Part shown: in pieces, positions 23,669 through 37,800 of the stretch
Position numbering within the stretch: the first letter of the stretch is position 1
Layout of the letters: each line of letters starts with the position of its first letter
From: Struthidea cinerea
Taxonomy: Eukaryota; Chordata; Aves; Passeriformes; Corcoracidae
NCBI GenBank assembly: GCA_013397865.1
Contig: VZTI01000542.1
Span: forward strand, 636,853-700,852
Length of the DNA stretch: 64,000 nucleotides
Direction: 5' to 3'
Made by a program: the position numbers and the translations under genes
The notes under the pieces: generated by a model
The model's input: only the letters and a program-made list of their open reading frames with translations
What the model was told of the DNA's origin: nothing
The model's database searches: none

Positions 23669-26600
23669 GTGTGCTCCTGGCTCTGCATTTCTTGTGTCCA
23701 TCCTAAGACTGTTGTTGCCTGGCAGCATTGCTCTAGGGTCAATTAAACCTCAGACATCTCTTCTGCTTCTGGAGATCTGCATATTGAGTGTTTACAAAAG
23801 ATACTGGTAATCAAGCTGGGACCCTCATCCTGCCAAGAGTGTGTCAAGAAGTAAGAAGGTTTACCCCTTTGAGAGGGAAGAGAGGCTTAGGAGATAGGTA
23901 TGCCATGTGACTGGTTAAATATAAAATAAAATGTCACATTTGGTTGTGACAGACAGAGGCACACTTATGCACTAACTTCAGTGGCACTACAGACACGAAG
24001 AGTCAGGTGCTGAGCACGTGTTCAGTAGTGCCACATAGTCCAGGCCAAATCGGTCACCTAGAATAACAGGATGACTGCCGCAAAGCCAACCCTAGCCTGT
24101 AGTGAGGTCACGTAAGCTCAGGGTGAGTGTCAGTGAGGCAGGAAGCCCTGTACAGCTGCAAGGCCTGCAGGCTTTCACACTGTGGGATGTGGATGGCAGC
24201 TCCCCACCAGTTTTACACAGCAGCCCTCTGCAGGAAAGGGCAAAATCTGTGTGGAAGGACCTTCTGCCTGACCAGGCTTCACCCATGTGTTGCTGCTGCA
24301 AGGCTGTTGCACATATGGCACAGGACTCAGGCAAAGGGCTCTCTGTGAACATCAAGCACGAGGCTGCCTGGGCCAATGTCATGGGTTGTGTGGGAACAAG
24401 CCTTCTCTGACCAAGCTCCAGGGTTTCCCAGGAGCTCCTGCCTGACGTTCAATTCAGTTGGATAAATACAGGAACTTCACACACTGTGAATGTCCACCCT
24501 TCAGCTAAAGTTACTGTGGGAGACATTATTATTATTAGGATTAAAAGTAATCCTTTGTCATTTATTACTTTTTATGGGCAGTGACTCTGTACAATGCCTG
24601 CATCTGAGGTAATCATTTGGGGCACCATTGCAGCACCAGGAGATGATGATATGTGTTAAAGTATGGTTTATCTTCAGCATAAATTGGTGATCCAGATAAA
24701 TGCACAGGATGCAGATGGTATTGGGCAACCAACTCAGATTCACAAATTTACATTGTAAAATCTGAAGTTAGATGAAAGGGAGGAAAGCAATTCTCCATGT
24801 GCAGTGACCCCTTTTTACCTCATTATTTTCTAATGTCCCATTGCTGTGTACATACCTGCTGCTGGTTCTCCACTTCCCATCTCTTTATGCTGATCACTTG
24901 TTTCTCTCTCCCATACTCTGTGTAATTCAGAGAGCAGAGAAATTGCTACTCCAATTCTTGTGCTATGCCAAACACACTGGGACTCAGGCTTGTAAATGAC
25001 TCCAGTACAAATTACTGTAATAAGCCTCATTAACAACATATTCCCATCAGGATGGCACTTAGACACATTTATAAACTATGGATGTGCTTATGTTCCACTG
25101 AAGATAATGTTACCGAGGTACACATTTAGAATTCAATACGTGTTTTTTTCACCTAGCCACAGCTTGTAATTCAGTTGTCTGAAGCTGTTGACCTAAAACT
25201 CTGCATCAGCCCCAAGGAAAGGGGAGCCTAGATTACATGTTGTAATCAGGAAAATTACTGTTTGACTGCTATTGGCATTTCCTTGGCACTTCATCACCAG
25301 GCTGTGAGTGCCCACAATCATTCTTTGCCTTTCTACAGCATCTCATTCCAGTCAAGGATCTCAATACGTGTTACAAATGGCACCAGATTTGGTGGGAAGC
25401 TGAGTGTCGGTAATTGATTGATTAGCTGTCTTCTTAATAATATCTACCCGTTTTATAAAATCTGGGCTTTCACATTAAGGCTCAAGTTTGATTTGGCAGC
25501 AGATTTCAGATTTGTACTTTTCATGCAGCTGACAGCAACTGTTGTTAGGTTTGGAAAACAGAGTTATATGATTTTAAATCCTTATATTTCATGTATAATG
25601 CTCAGGTTTGGAGCCCTCTGCATTATGTGTGGTTCTCATTTTCACTGGCTTTGACACAGCTGAGCCAAAAAATAGCAAGTCCACCCAATGCCTGCAGGTT
25701 TATGATGCAGGATGTAAAGCAGTACCAAGGCCTTTAGCACTGTAATGGTTTAGATTGGTTTTGTCAGCTGTTATTTTTTCTAAATGGCTTCCATTTTTAA
25801 GCGGCTGTAGGTAGGGCTTATTGATTGTGCTCTTTTGACGATGCAATGAGAACTCACAGTCCAATTAAACAGTGCTCCCAGCAGCGTCTCTGGGAATTTT
25901 TATGCAAACCGTTACACTTACAATATGAGAACAAGCTGCATTATTGGGTTTTTCTCAAACTGTCAAAACATTTAGCAGTCCTCTCCAGGCTGGAGCTGCA
26001 ATCTTGCCTGCTCGCAGAAACAAAACATCACATGTGTAGAGGGAGCAGAAGCATGAACAGTCTGTGCCAGAGGTCTCATTCTTCTGCCCTGTGGTGATGA
26101 GTGGTGAAAGAACTACCATGTCTGGGCGAGTCTACTTTCTAAACTAAATTGTTTGTATCATTTATTCAGAGTAAAATATGTTTTATATGCTTTTAATATT
26201 CCTTGCTGTGCTCCAGGAAAGAGAGGTACATAGAGGATGAGAGAAACAGTTTGGGAGATTGTGGGTTAAAACGCTGTACCCTTCGTCTATTGATTGTTAG
26301 CAGTCAGAGGCAATGTGTTTTGAGGCTCTTTCAAAGCTTTAGTAATAATTTGTCTGCTGTTCACACATGTAGATGTTACAAAAAGAGAAAAAGATGCTTA
26401 ATAATGTTCCTTACATAAAGGGTTTTTTTAAAAAATGTTCTTATAAGAAAAGGTTAAAAATCCATGTGAATAAAAGGAAAAGTCTAATGATCATACGACT
26501 AGTCTTTGAAAAAATCTTATTAATCTTTCTCTTATTTTAGACTATAGAGAAAGCAGAGCTTTTGATAGACTAATTAGAAACTGGAATGTGTTTATTACCT

Positions 26601-29316
26601 CCTTTTTTATATCTTCTCATTTTCTGTTGATCAGGCTGACTTGATCCGTTCATCTCATCTTTGAGCTCATTTCATCACGAACTGGTGAAGTGCTTGAAAG
26701 AATCTGTGATGCCTGATAAAACCATTTTTCTAAAACTTTGTTTAGAACTCCAACTCCAGATACTTCTTTTTGACTTGGAAGAGGGGAAGGCTTAGATAAG
26801 AGAACTGTTTTCCACGTGCCAAATTCTGCCCCCATTCCTGCAGCTTGACTTACCCATCCACTGAAAAGAGCAAAAGATTAAAAGAACAAAAGTAGCCAAA
26901 TCTGTCCTCCCTATGGATAATTTTATGAAAACAATAATGTTACTCTTTAGGAGTTCATCTCCTGTTCTCTCACTTTAAGTCAGCTTTGTATATGTGACAG
27001 AATTATAGTCTTAGGAGCAAAATAGAATATTGTGACAGAAGTAAGTACCTGGTAAACACTGAAACAACCACCTAGTCACAAGGAAAGTGTCACATTTATG
27101 AGGTACAGAAAGGTACATAAAATTCAGTGTATTAAAGGGTATCACTGGTTGCTGTCTCATCACCATCCTGGAAGTTCAAAGAGCTCTCTCTATCTTTCAG
27201 AGATATAAAAGGAGCCAATCTAATGACATAATGATGTTGCAAGAGACCATGGGTTTACAAAATATGCAGAATCAGGTTTTCTAGCAATTCTTCAGAGCTA
27301 AAATGAGTTGGGCACTTCTGAGAGGCCTGGGTGAGGGTCACTCTCATCCCCAGTCCCACCACAACCTGTGGACAGAGTGGAGCTCTCCCAGACCAGGCGC
27401 TGGAGCTGGTGGCAGGGCACACGCACTGTCTTGCTGCAGGGCCTGCATTTCCATTTATTCTCTTCCCATCAGCTTTACAGGGGAGTCAGAGTCATGTCAC
27501 AGTGTCTGTGTGGTTTTTCTCTCTTTTGGTCTTGGAAAAGATGGGATTTCTCTGTACAGATCCTCCTCTCCCCCAGCACAGCCACATTACAGGTTCAGAC
27601 AGTAACCATGTGGAGGATAAGTCTGCTTCAAAGGGAAGGACAAAGCAACATTTCTGGTGCTGCTGTTTCTCTCAGCCTGTAACCTGTGAGAGACAGCCCA
27701 CACAGGACTTGGGAGAGCCACCGAAGTGGCCCAGAAGTACAGGATGGTGCTGGCTGTCCCCAGGGGCTGCCAATGTCCACAGGCCACCATTTCACGGTGA
27801 GGTTTGGTGCACCTGCACACGTGTGCAGGCAGTGCCGAGGCTGAGTTCACACATGACACCGACAAGCTATGCCTGATGTGCTGCTGTTCTTTTAATGGCA
27901 GTTGTTGAGTTATAATGATAAAGTCAGCTGCATTTTCTCTTTTTTTCCTCCCCAGCTAACAAGACTCCTAATATGGGAAGGATTAAAAAGCAGTAATAAG
28001 ACTTGATATAATTTTGCCCATATGGTTCAATGAAAGAAATAAAAGCTCAGCTTCATTTCAGCTGTATGTAAAATTTGTGGGAAGCTCAAGTGCAACTATG
28101 ATAATAATAAAAGTAACAATACCAATGATTTAGTCCTGGCTTGCCTCTATTAGGTTTCTTGTACCAGAGATAATGAGGAACCCAGAAAGTGTTTCGAGTA
28201 AGCGAACTGCTTTGCTTTTATGGAGCTATCATTTGATGTTGGAAGTAAAATGATATAAATGATAAAATATTGAGGTATGTTTCTGATTAAAAGGTAAAAT
28301 CCAATTCTGTCTATAGGATATTGACTTGCTCTTTGCTATTGTGTGGCTTCAGGCAATTTGTGTGCCTTGCAGTCTTGTTTCAGTTTCCAGCTCCCATCTA
28401 TCTAGATTGCAGTCTTTTGTGGTTATTGACTAACTCTTACTGCTTCAAACTCTAAAAGAAAGAAAATTGAGCAAACAGTGACCAATTTTCTGCTCTCTGA
28501 CACCGACTGGGTTAAAATGGTTAGGACTGTAAAGCTATAGAAGCTGCAAGGGAGTCCTGTGGATCGACATTAGGATTTGCTATTGCACTGGTGACACTTC
28601 CTGGGTAAAAACACTTGCCCGTAGTCACTAGGGTCCTCATCCAGTGACCCCTGTCAGTACCTACAGGAGGCACAGTACCTACCTGTGCATCCAAGAATCC
28701 CTGCAGACACAACACCCAGTCACTTTCATCCCCTGACAGGGCCTGCATTCATCTTCCAAATTACAGGTTGCACCTTTGCCGGTGCCTGAGTGAACGCCAG
28801 ACACTGATACTGAGCTCTAGCATGTGCCATCTCCAAAATACTTTTCCATTTAATGTAATGAGAACAAAAAAGGTATTGTGCCTTGCCTACCTCAAAAAGT
28901 CAGACACAATACAAGTTCTTAAAGTTCCTGATGCCAATTAAAATGTATTTTTGAAGGCTACCTGTGAATGAAAACATCATTAAGTTTGCTGTGATCTTCT
29001 AGATACTGAACTGCCTCTGAAAAGCCTTGCAGTAGATGAAGGTAATTTCTTTAGAAATATTTCTTATTTGATTTATGCTCTAGAAAGGAAAAGTGCAAAA
29101 CCTATTTGACTAGTTACAGAGAGATTTCCTTTTCTTCTTTATCTGCGAGAAGAGATAAGGTTTTGAAAGAAAAAACTCCCTTGTTTTTGATCTACCTTTT
29201 TACACAGTGAAAATTAACAAAGTTATTCTGATATGCCTGTTACACAACAACTTTTGTTTTCCCTTTTCATTCACAAACTCATTTTCTCCCCAAAAGATAA
29301 TGGAAGCATAGATGAG
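23669..29316. other. Gene-free stretch
   Basis: Non-coding. A 181-codon plus-strand frame at 27331-27876 is the longest open frame outside the retrovirus, but it lies in a GC-rich patch where three frames are open at once and shows no domain, so I do not call it. Confidence 0.5.
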
Positions 29317-29440
29317 TGTATTGGGTTTGCATGGCCAGGTTTTGATAGTGGGGAGGCTACAGGAGTGGCTTTGCTGAGAAGCTGCTAGAAGTTTCCTCCA
29401 TGTATAGCAGAGCCAATGCCAGGCAGCTTCAAGCAATGCT
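29317..29440 (+). mobile_element. LTR-like avian repeat fragment
   Basis: The block starts TGTATTGGGTTTGCATGGCC and continues with ggaggctacaggagtggctt, ctgagaagctgctagaagtt and agcagagccaatgccaggca. This ordered set matches what I remember as the start of a common avian LTR family. No far end, CA terminus or target duplication could be placed, so it is either truncated or too diverged after about 29440. The family name is left open. Confidence 0.45.
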
Positions 29441-32400
29441 AAACCCTGTCAGCTCCCTGATGGGGTTTAGGAAGGTAGGACTGGGATACATGGAGGATGG
29501 GAATATAATTTTCTTCAGTAATTCTCCTACCTGGACTGCATAGATGGGTTTGCAATCAGAGATGCTCTCCAGTAAGAGTGTGGTTGAGGAACAGAGACTC
29601 TGCTATTAGGTATTCTCCAGGGGATTTTATTTTTGCAGGTTCTAGGAAGAGGAGAATGTATCAGAGAATGCTCAGGACTGGTGAAGCTATTTAAAATCCC
29701 TTTGGGTTGGATGCTTTTCTCATTAAAAGAGAAAAGAAAAAATTAATTTGAATTTTCTGATGTATTTTTGTAAAGGCTTTCAACAGGCAAGCTGGCCTGT
29801 TTGTCTTTTCCATTTTCCTTCCTTTGTTCAACTGTTCTTTCTTTTTTTAGCTAACAACCGAGTTTAATGTAATGAGGTTGTGTACAAAATCTTTAGTGAA
29901 TGGCTGTGCAGCATGGGAATCACTAACACACAGAGCCTGCCAATGTGACTGCATTGTACACCACGCTCCTGCTTGCAAACCCAGCTGCAGAAGGGATTTC
30001 CAAAGAAAGAGCACTGGTCAGCAAAGATTCAGGTCTCTCAAAGTCACTGGGATATAGAGCAATCCCTTGCCATGAGAGCTTGCATATCCTGTAACTCTGT
30101 TTATATGAACATGTTTGTATGAACATTCCATATGTTTCCATGGAATCGCTCTTGGAAGTCAAATCAAGTATATGAAATTAAGCAACTCCCTGAGCTGTGT
30201 TTAACTTTCCTTAGTTGTTTATGACCAAGTTATGAAAAGTACTCCAACACAGTCATATACCTAAGCAAGGGGATATTTTCTCATGCCTAAGATAAAATAA
30301 GGTCGATTTTTTTCCTTTCCCTTCTGAATATCTTCTCCTAAACTGTCTGAAAGAGATCATCTGCTTTTCTGGGCAGTGATAGTGGAGGGAACAGCCAGCT
30401 CTGATGTTGTTAGAGTTAGTGGGGGACTCTGGCTGTGCCTGAAGTGGGCCAAATCATCCCCAAAGGGGGCCTGTACAGGCATTTCCTCTGAATGTCAGTG
30501 TAAACTGGCTTTCCGGAATAAAGGCATCGTAGTACTTCTGGACCGAAATTCACTTTTAGGAAATACGTCTCAAGGGAGAGAAACCATTTTGGTGTTTTCT
30601 TCCCCACTGCTGCACACTTACCTGGAGTAAGTTGCTTAAATCCACAGAGCCCCTGGGGAGTGAGTGGTGACTCCCAGCAGTTTTCAGGGAGACAGGAGTG
30701 TCTTGCATTTCCTAACTTTGTAATACATGCGGGCAAGAGAAGATATATTGTCTTGACCCTGAGATTCACCAGTCATTTGACAAAGACTCCAAATACTAAT
30801 GCAGTGTGCATTTTATGTGATGAAGTGCTCCTAAATCTCCGCTGACTGCTGATTTGGGTACCTGAAAAATGAAGCAGCAGTAACAAGCCTGGTAGAGTAT
30901 CTTAACTGGGAGTGGGGGTCCTGCACACTCAGGGCTCAGAGAAGCCATCTGGTCTCCCACTAATCACCTTCAAATTCATCTGTGCCCTAGTGGGGCACGA
31001 GACATTTGCATCAGTGCCGGCCATGCCAGGATTTTCAGACTAAAATTAAATATTAAGTAAAATGTATTTAGAGCCTTCATTAAGAGAAACAGAGGAGTTG
31101 GATATTTTCACTAATAATTGCAAAGTACTCTGCAGACTATACTGTCTGCTCCAGGGAAGGTTTTCTCTCCTCCCTGGCAGGATTACCAATGCACCCTCTG
31201 CTGCAGCAGCGAGTAGAGCAAACAGATCTCAGAGGGCGGGTGTGGAGCTCCATGGCATGTTAGGTGTCTTAAAAATAGGCTCAAATGTTTTATTCTCTTT
31301 CTGCTCCCATTTGATGCTATTTATGTTAAGACAAATCTGGATGTATAATATTGTCATAAATAATTGAAGAGCCACAGTCTCTTAAAGTGTTTTCTGCATT
31401 GCACTCACAACCATTTGGAATTTCAATATGAGAATTGTCAAAATGGCTGCAGTGTCCTTATTTTAGTTGTGGTAGGAAGAGAGAACACCAAGCACAGTCC
31501 AGCTAGAGAGGAAATAAAAATGCTGTCACATTAAAACGGTGCTGTCTGAGATTTGCATTGTCAGAAATACCTGAGGTACCTCCCTAGGGTAACTTAAGAA
31601 AGGAGGCCTAGACAGAGGGATGAAGTAACTTTGTATCGTTAATTTGTATCTGTATTTTGTGGCTCGGAATAAGAACTTCTTCCAAGGTACCTGGTAGCAG
31701 TCCAGGGGTTGCTGTGTCATACAGCACTCGCATCATCCCTGAGCCTCTGCAACACCTTTGGTGCAGAGCAGCAGCATCCCAGTCCAGACTCTTCTCATCC
31801 TTCCAATTGCTGTTTGCGCTGTGGTTTTACCAAGGAGCCTTGGCCGTGTGTCATAGACTCACAGTACTAAATGGTAGTAAAACTAAAATAGAGAGTTCTA
31901 TTTCCAGGCTTGCAGTTTTTATATACACCAAGAGACTGTCAGGAGGAGGTGGAGAGGCAGAAGTGGGCAATGCCCAGCTGGACTAGCACCATAATTTCTG
32001 CCACAGTTTAAATGCAGTGGGAAGCTCTTGCTCCCGGGCATCTACTTATGAAGGCTGTGAGAAGAAGATTGTGTGAGGACTCAGCGAGCTGGTTTACTCT
32101 GAGAAGGCTGACAGTGATTTCCAGCTCAGCTTGCTTACAGTAGATGTGAAAGCTATGGTCGCCTTGCAGAAGCAGCAAGCAGGGCACTGATGAACCCCTT
32201 TTCTCAGACTTTGGTTCTCCCAAGGCTGTGGCCAAGAAGTGGATACTCTTCCTCTCCTGGGATCTCTGCCTCCTTCCTATCCACATTTTTCTCTGCGTTT
32301 TCTATCAAGTGTGCAGTGTAGCCCTCCCTCACAAAGCACAATGTACATGAATTACTTGTGGTGGTCCAAGCACAACATCTTGTTGCAGCATCAGGGACTT

Positions 32401-33806
32401 GTCTAGCATTTTTTTGCCTGTGTGGTGGGGCTTGTTCACAAAGATTCCGTACATTTTCTCCTTTTGGCCCAGAGCACAACTAAGAGCCATGGAGTGGTCT
32501 TCAGCCCCAGGAGGTATTGAGGCCACTGCAGATTTTTAAAAGACCTTCTCTGACAAAAAGTCCTTTTTTTCATGCCAAGTGTTTCCTGCATTTTTTACCA
32601 AATTTGAACTTGTTTTCTCAAAGAAAACCTCTAGCCTCTTTAAATTCAGTTTGTGCTTACAAGAGAGGTGTGAAACATATTAAGCAGATGAGAGAAGCTA
32701 AACCAGTGTAGGGATAGACTGTTCAAGGGAATAAAGTTCTAACTATAAATTATTTAAAACACTGAATTTGAATTTACAATATCCCTTTAAATCATCCTCT
32801 ATATTCCATAATTGGAGGTAAGGCTTCCAGAGATATTCAGCCCACTGCCCTGCGCTCAGCATCTCTTTCTTTCTTTTTCTTGCTTTCACTTCCTCTCTGA
32901 TCATGCTGCATTTTAAGTTCCCTTTAGGTGGACTTTAAACACTGGAAATGTGAGTTCACAATATTCTCCTGTAAGGAAAGACCCTCTTCTGGTTTTTACA
33001 AGCATTTTATGGTTAGCCCCTTCCAGACAAAGGTACACAAGGAAAGGTGTGTGCTTTATTCACTGTGTTGTGTAAGACTCTCCTGCCAGCATCCTGGCTT
33101 GATTCAATACCGAGTGGAGGACTGCTGCTGTGCTCCTCATTTTTCACTTGAAAGGGGAATGTGGATACACAGAGAGCCATGTTCGCAGTGCCATCTTCCT
33201 TATCCCTGTAGTAAATTGGCCTGGCTCAAAAAAAGAGACTATTTTTCCTTATCGAATATGAGTGTTAGGATCCAAAGCTCTGCTTGCTGCCTTGGAGAGG
33301 CTTTCAGTCTGCTACTGAAAGTGCTAAATCCTACACTTCTGCTAACTGGTTGGAGGAAGCACCATCCCCCAACTGTGTGGGTTTCAAAACTGATTTAATA
33401 TATTTTTAAGTGCTTTAACACTTTCCCTTATATGTGATGGGCAATCTCTAAGCCTGGATGTTGGACAAACTACCAATAAAAGCCACTCTTTTTATTGAAA
33501 AGAAAACCTCATGCAGCTTCTTGCGCAGACACTGTGTTTGTAAATCACTCAGGGCACATGACCTCTTAACCGTATCTTGTTTCCAACTTGCAAAATGATG
33601 TAAAGTGATTGGACTCCATGCACTCACCACCACTCTCCCCCCTTCTCTGTGTGCGATTTTCCTTCCCCCGAGTTGCTCTGACAGAGTAAGGAGTAAGCCC
33701 AGCTTGCACCAGCCTTTTCCAGCTGAGGGGCAGCAGGTGCAGAGCGGCTTCATGCGCTCTTTGCTCCCACCAAGGGCAGGGTCGGTGATATATTCCTCTC
33801 TCCATC
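29441..33806. other. Gene-free stretch
   Basis: No transposon ends and no exon seen. The 156-codon frame at 32928-33398 is Cys- and Ser-rich without pattern and is taken as chance. Confidence 0.5.
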
Positions 33807-33904
33807 ATGGAGAGGGACTTCGGCAGTGGGAAAAAGCAAACCCTTTGCATTCCCTGGGACATCAGCGAAGTCATGGATGAAGTGGAAGAGGAGCGGTTTT
33901 GCCC
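33807..33904 (+). CDS. Candidate first coding exon (weak)
   Basis: ATG at 33807-33809 in a good initiation context (catcATGG) opens 32 codons reading MERDFGSGKKQTLCIPWD and then an acidic stretch (SEVMDEVEEERF). A near-consensus donor GTGAGT starts at 33905. If unspliced, the frame closes at TGA 33906-33908. The local sequence is GC-richer than the flanks, as for a promoter-proximal exon. No downstream exon was identified and the protein is not recognised. Confidence 0.22.
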
Positions 33905-34835
33905 GTGAGTAATAACACTTAATTTGGTAGCCGCTTTCTGTGCTGGCAGAGGATTGATCCTCAGTGCTGAGAACAGCCACTGCGTTACATGGGGACAGAC
34001 TGAGGTCCGTGTGTCCCACGGCATGGCAGGGGTGCCTACAGCAGCTGCCCTCCAGCCCCTCAGAGGGTGACCTGGGCAGAGGACAGCTGCCAGGTGGGCA
34101 CACCTTGTGAGTGTGCAGTGTCACAGGGGGTTATGAAGTTTCTGGGAGAAACTGAAAGACAAAAAAAATTCAATCTAGATGGATTTCTGAAAGAGAAGAC
34201 AAGTCCAGTCTAGCTCATATGCTAATGCATGTAATTTTTTAAACAGCAGTAGGAAAGTCTGTTCCTTTCTTCTCTTAAGAGGTTAAAAGTCCTGCCTAAA
34301 ATAAGAGAGCAGAGAGTACTTGTTTCTACCTAGGCACTGTGTCTTTTGCTATTGAAGACCTGGATATGCAGCTACAAAAACTGCAACAAAGAGGATGGGT
34401 TTGGAGAGGTGAGAGAGGGATTGGCATAAAAAAATATATGTTGATAGGATTTTAGGCTAGCATAGTGACAGTGACAAATTTTGCTTCAGTTTTAATCTTT
34501 CATAAGATGAACAATCCTGGCTGAATTTCAATACTAATTGAGGGTGTCTCTTTTGATCATTGTACACATACCAGACTTCAGCACAATCTTTAGAATTGCT
34601 TAACAATGCACAGAGATATTCAGATGTCCTTCACAATCAATAATATGGACATATAAACAGTCAGATTTCTTAAGTGGAAAGGATGTTTTTTCTGATACAA
34701 AAGCTGTCAGGTGAAAACCTGAATCTCACAACTCATACAGACCTCCAATTCCCTTCTGCCTGACCAGGCTTCCCTCATTCCTAAAGGGAGCTGGGTATGG
34801 GACAAAGCTGTGTTGGATCCACCTGCTCCTTGATC

Positions 34836-34886
34836 TGTTGGAATCCAGAATGCAGAGAATATCTCTCTGCATTCTGGGTTCCAACA
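34836..34886. repeat. Near-perfect palindrome / hairpin, 23-bp arms, 5-nt loop
   Basis: TGTTGGAATCCAGAATGCAG plus AGA (34836-34858) pairs with TCT plus CTGCATTCTGGGTTCCAACA (34864-34886) around loop ATATC. The only imperfection is a T/G wobble (34844 with 34878). Further out, GATC on each side can pair after a small bulge. It resembles the 4.6-kb hairpin in size and loop length but not in sequence. It could be a short inverted duplication or a transcribed stem. Confidence 0.88.
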
Positions 34887-34889
34887 TTG

Positions 34890-37800
34890 ATCCCTTGGTC
34901 TTTGTAGATTAAAAAGGATTTAATGGGGAGGAAGTTCTAGGTTTGGGAAGGGAAGAGGGAGGGGGAAGGACTTCTGTGCATGCTTTTGGAAGGCTGTGTG
35001 TTGGCTGATGTGCTGCTGTACAGTCGGCCACAGTCTTGGTCTTTCAGCTGTGACTGTATTAACTGCACTGCAATGTTTCTGTTTCTTTCTTTCTTTCAAG
35101 GGAATGGGGAGAATTAAATCCTTTTTTCTCGTCCAAGTTATTCCTCTGAGCCAAGATCACATACTCAGGTTTGGCAGATGCACTTGGACATGTGCCCCTG
35201 CCTATTTGCTTGTCAGGCCTCCTATTCTTTCCTGGTTTAGGGAACGTGGAGTGTATCTTTGTCCCCCAGCAGTAAGTAAGACCATCCCAAGAGCTGTAAA
35301 CTGTACCAGCACTTTTTTAGGGGCTTATTATAAGCAGGTAGCCCAGACATTGCAATGGCACTGGTCACAACCTCCTTTCCTATCCCACAGTACTGCAGGG
35401 CAGATATATATATGTAATATATACATATACATACATATGAGAATGTATGCCAACTTAGATCTGCGATAAATTACCCCATTAAGCAGCCCCTCTGTCAAGG
35501 CTTGTGGGAACAGGAGGCTTGGGAGCTGTGCCACGCTCCCCTAGTGCGAGGGCTTAGGCTTTCCCATGGGCACAGGTGAGCGCTGCCATGGTTGCTGCCT
35601 TCCTCCTAGTCTGAGCTTAGTGCTTTGCTGGTGCACACAGAGAAAAAGCTGCATTTCTGAGAAAAAAAAATTACTACCATAAAGCCTGTTCTTTCATTTA
35701 CCTTACCTAGGAATCAATGGGAAGAGGAATGAGATAGCACAAACCACATCAGCTTCTAGCAAGAATAATCACACTTCCCCTGCTGTTAGAAAGACCAAAA
35801 TAAGAACCTGTAAAGGGCACCATATAAAGCAAAACAACAAATTAGGGGAGTGTGGATACAAATCTTTATAACAGTGAACAGCCTCCATTTGTTATCATAA
35901 TAGTGTCTCTTTATTATTGTTATCAGTTTAGTCTCAGCTACAATACATCTTGAAGTGCCATTTATACTTCTACATGTGGCATGCTTCCACCCTCCCTCCA
36001 TAGCACAACATGCAGTGTCCATTCCAATGGCTACTAATGGTGGAAAATGGTTGGCCCTAATGAGATACATAATAAATCATTGGTACAAATGCCATTTTCT
36101 TTTGCAATCATGTGGATACCCTACCTGAGGGGGTCAGCTCCACTCTGTGAACCAGTCATGGGAGGTGAAGGTATAGGGGATTCAGTAAACTTTGCAAACT
36201 CTTTCCATAGCTTTTCTCATGAACATTTATACCGCATACTGAAATAACATCAAATAGAGTTGCTTTTGACTCCTGTTCTGCAGTGCCTACACCTTTCAGG
36301 ACAAAGCATATTAAGATGCTGATGGACTTTAATCTTCCACTTCATTGAGTTTCACATTCTTTTGTTTTTAAGCTGAAGATAAGTATTTATATACTAATCA
36401 GTCTAACCCTCATTGAGGTCACTGTTGGTAGGATGAACTTAGTCAGTGACATGGCTTGTTCTGTCAGATCTAGGGTAAGTATTATTCATTTAATATGTGA
36501 ATAGAAACACAGCAGCTGGCTGACCTTCACAGTAGGAGGTATATGATTTGTTAGCTGTCTGTGAAACCTTTGATTCACTGAGACTCCTGCTCCACTTGCA
36601 CTGAAGCTTCCAGCAGATGTTTTTGATGGATTTCAGGGTGGTGGAGCAGCAGTTCAGTGAGCAGTGGAACCAGTCTTATGCTTTGATTCCCTAAAGATTT
36701 ATATCTTGAGGTTGAGCCACCATGCAGACACTGGTTCAGCTTGGGTGGCTGTCGTTTCTCTACCTCAGTTCCTCTTTCCATGAATCATGTTCAAACCAAA
36801 CTCCCTTGATTCTCCTGCTACTCTGTCAAATCTCCTTGAAATTGCCCAGCAGCTTCACAAGCTATTAGGAATAACACATAGACATACAGATAGCAATACC
36901 AGATAAACATAGCAGAGCACAGTAGGTATGTACAGATATCTCTAAAACAGATAACTTTCAGTTTCAGCATTTTACCTTGGAGGGGAAGAGTACGTTGTGT
37001 CCAGACCAAGCCCTAAAAAGTGCTATGTACATTCAATTCCTATTAAATTCCACATAAACTTTCAGGCTCTGAGCAGAGGTTTGGATCTGGCTGTGACTTC
37101 CTCCAGAACAGAGGCAGGTACTCTAATAGCTTATAATATTATAAATTAATCTGAGGGAGAAAAAACCAGCAATTCCCCTTGATTAAACACTTCAGAACTG
37201 TAGTGACCCCTAGAAAATACCTAGCTGTATTCTAAATGATGTGCAGACTTGCATTTGGCAATAAGAATCTTCTGGACCTTATTCAACCATTTTCTTTCTT
37301 GCTTTGGGGCAGATGCTATAAAAAGCAAAAAGAGCTTCACCTTGCAGTATTCTGTCACAACTATGACAGACTTGTGATCACAGCTGCAGGATGAGCACCA
37401 TTTTATTTGAGGAGGTAGAATGTGCTTTCCTGAGCCTCTCCAGTAATAGTCCCTCACCTATCAGCAGTAATTAGCTACTTCACAGCTAGTTTGAAGCAGA
37501 GTTTCTTCTGCAATTGTGTAAGGCCCTTGAGTTTGGGGGCAGGTGCCCAGCCGTGACTGATGGGCAACAGGAGAAAAGAAGGTGGGAGAGAGGGAGGCTT
37601 GTGGTGACATGGCCTGTGCTCACCCAAGGGGCTGTGGGGCTGTTTCTGTGGTGGCAGAAGGGATGCCTGGGGGTCAGGCAATGACTCACGGAGGAAAGAG
37701 AGACATTTTGGCTCAGCTGTGCCTGGGACTGGAGGGAAGAAGGTTGAGAGGCAGCAAGGAGCATTTTATGTTTTGATTTGCAGTATGTTGCTCTGCAACT

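Noticed and set aside
27331..27876. 181-codon plus-strand open frame
   Set aside because: Overlapping frames are open on both strands in a GC-rich patch. It has no domain, signal peptide or splice context, and its composition is random.
32928..33398. 156-codon plus-strand open frame
   Set aside because: Patternless Cys/Ser-rich translation with no recognisable motif; best explained by chance.
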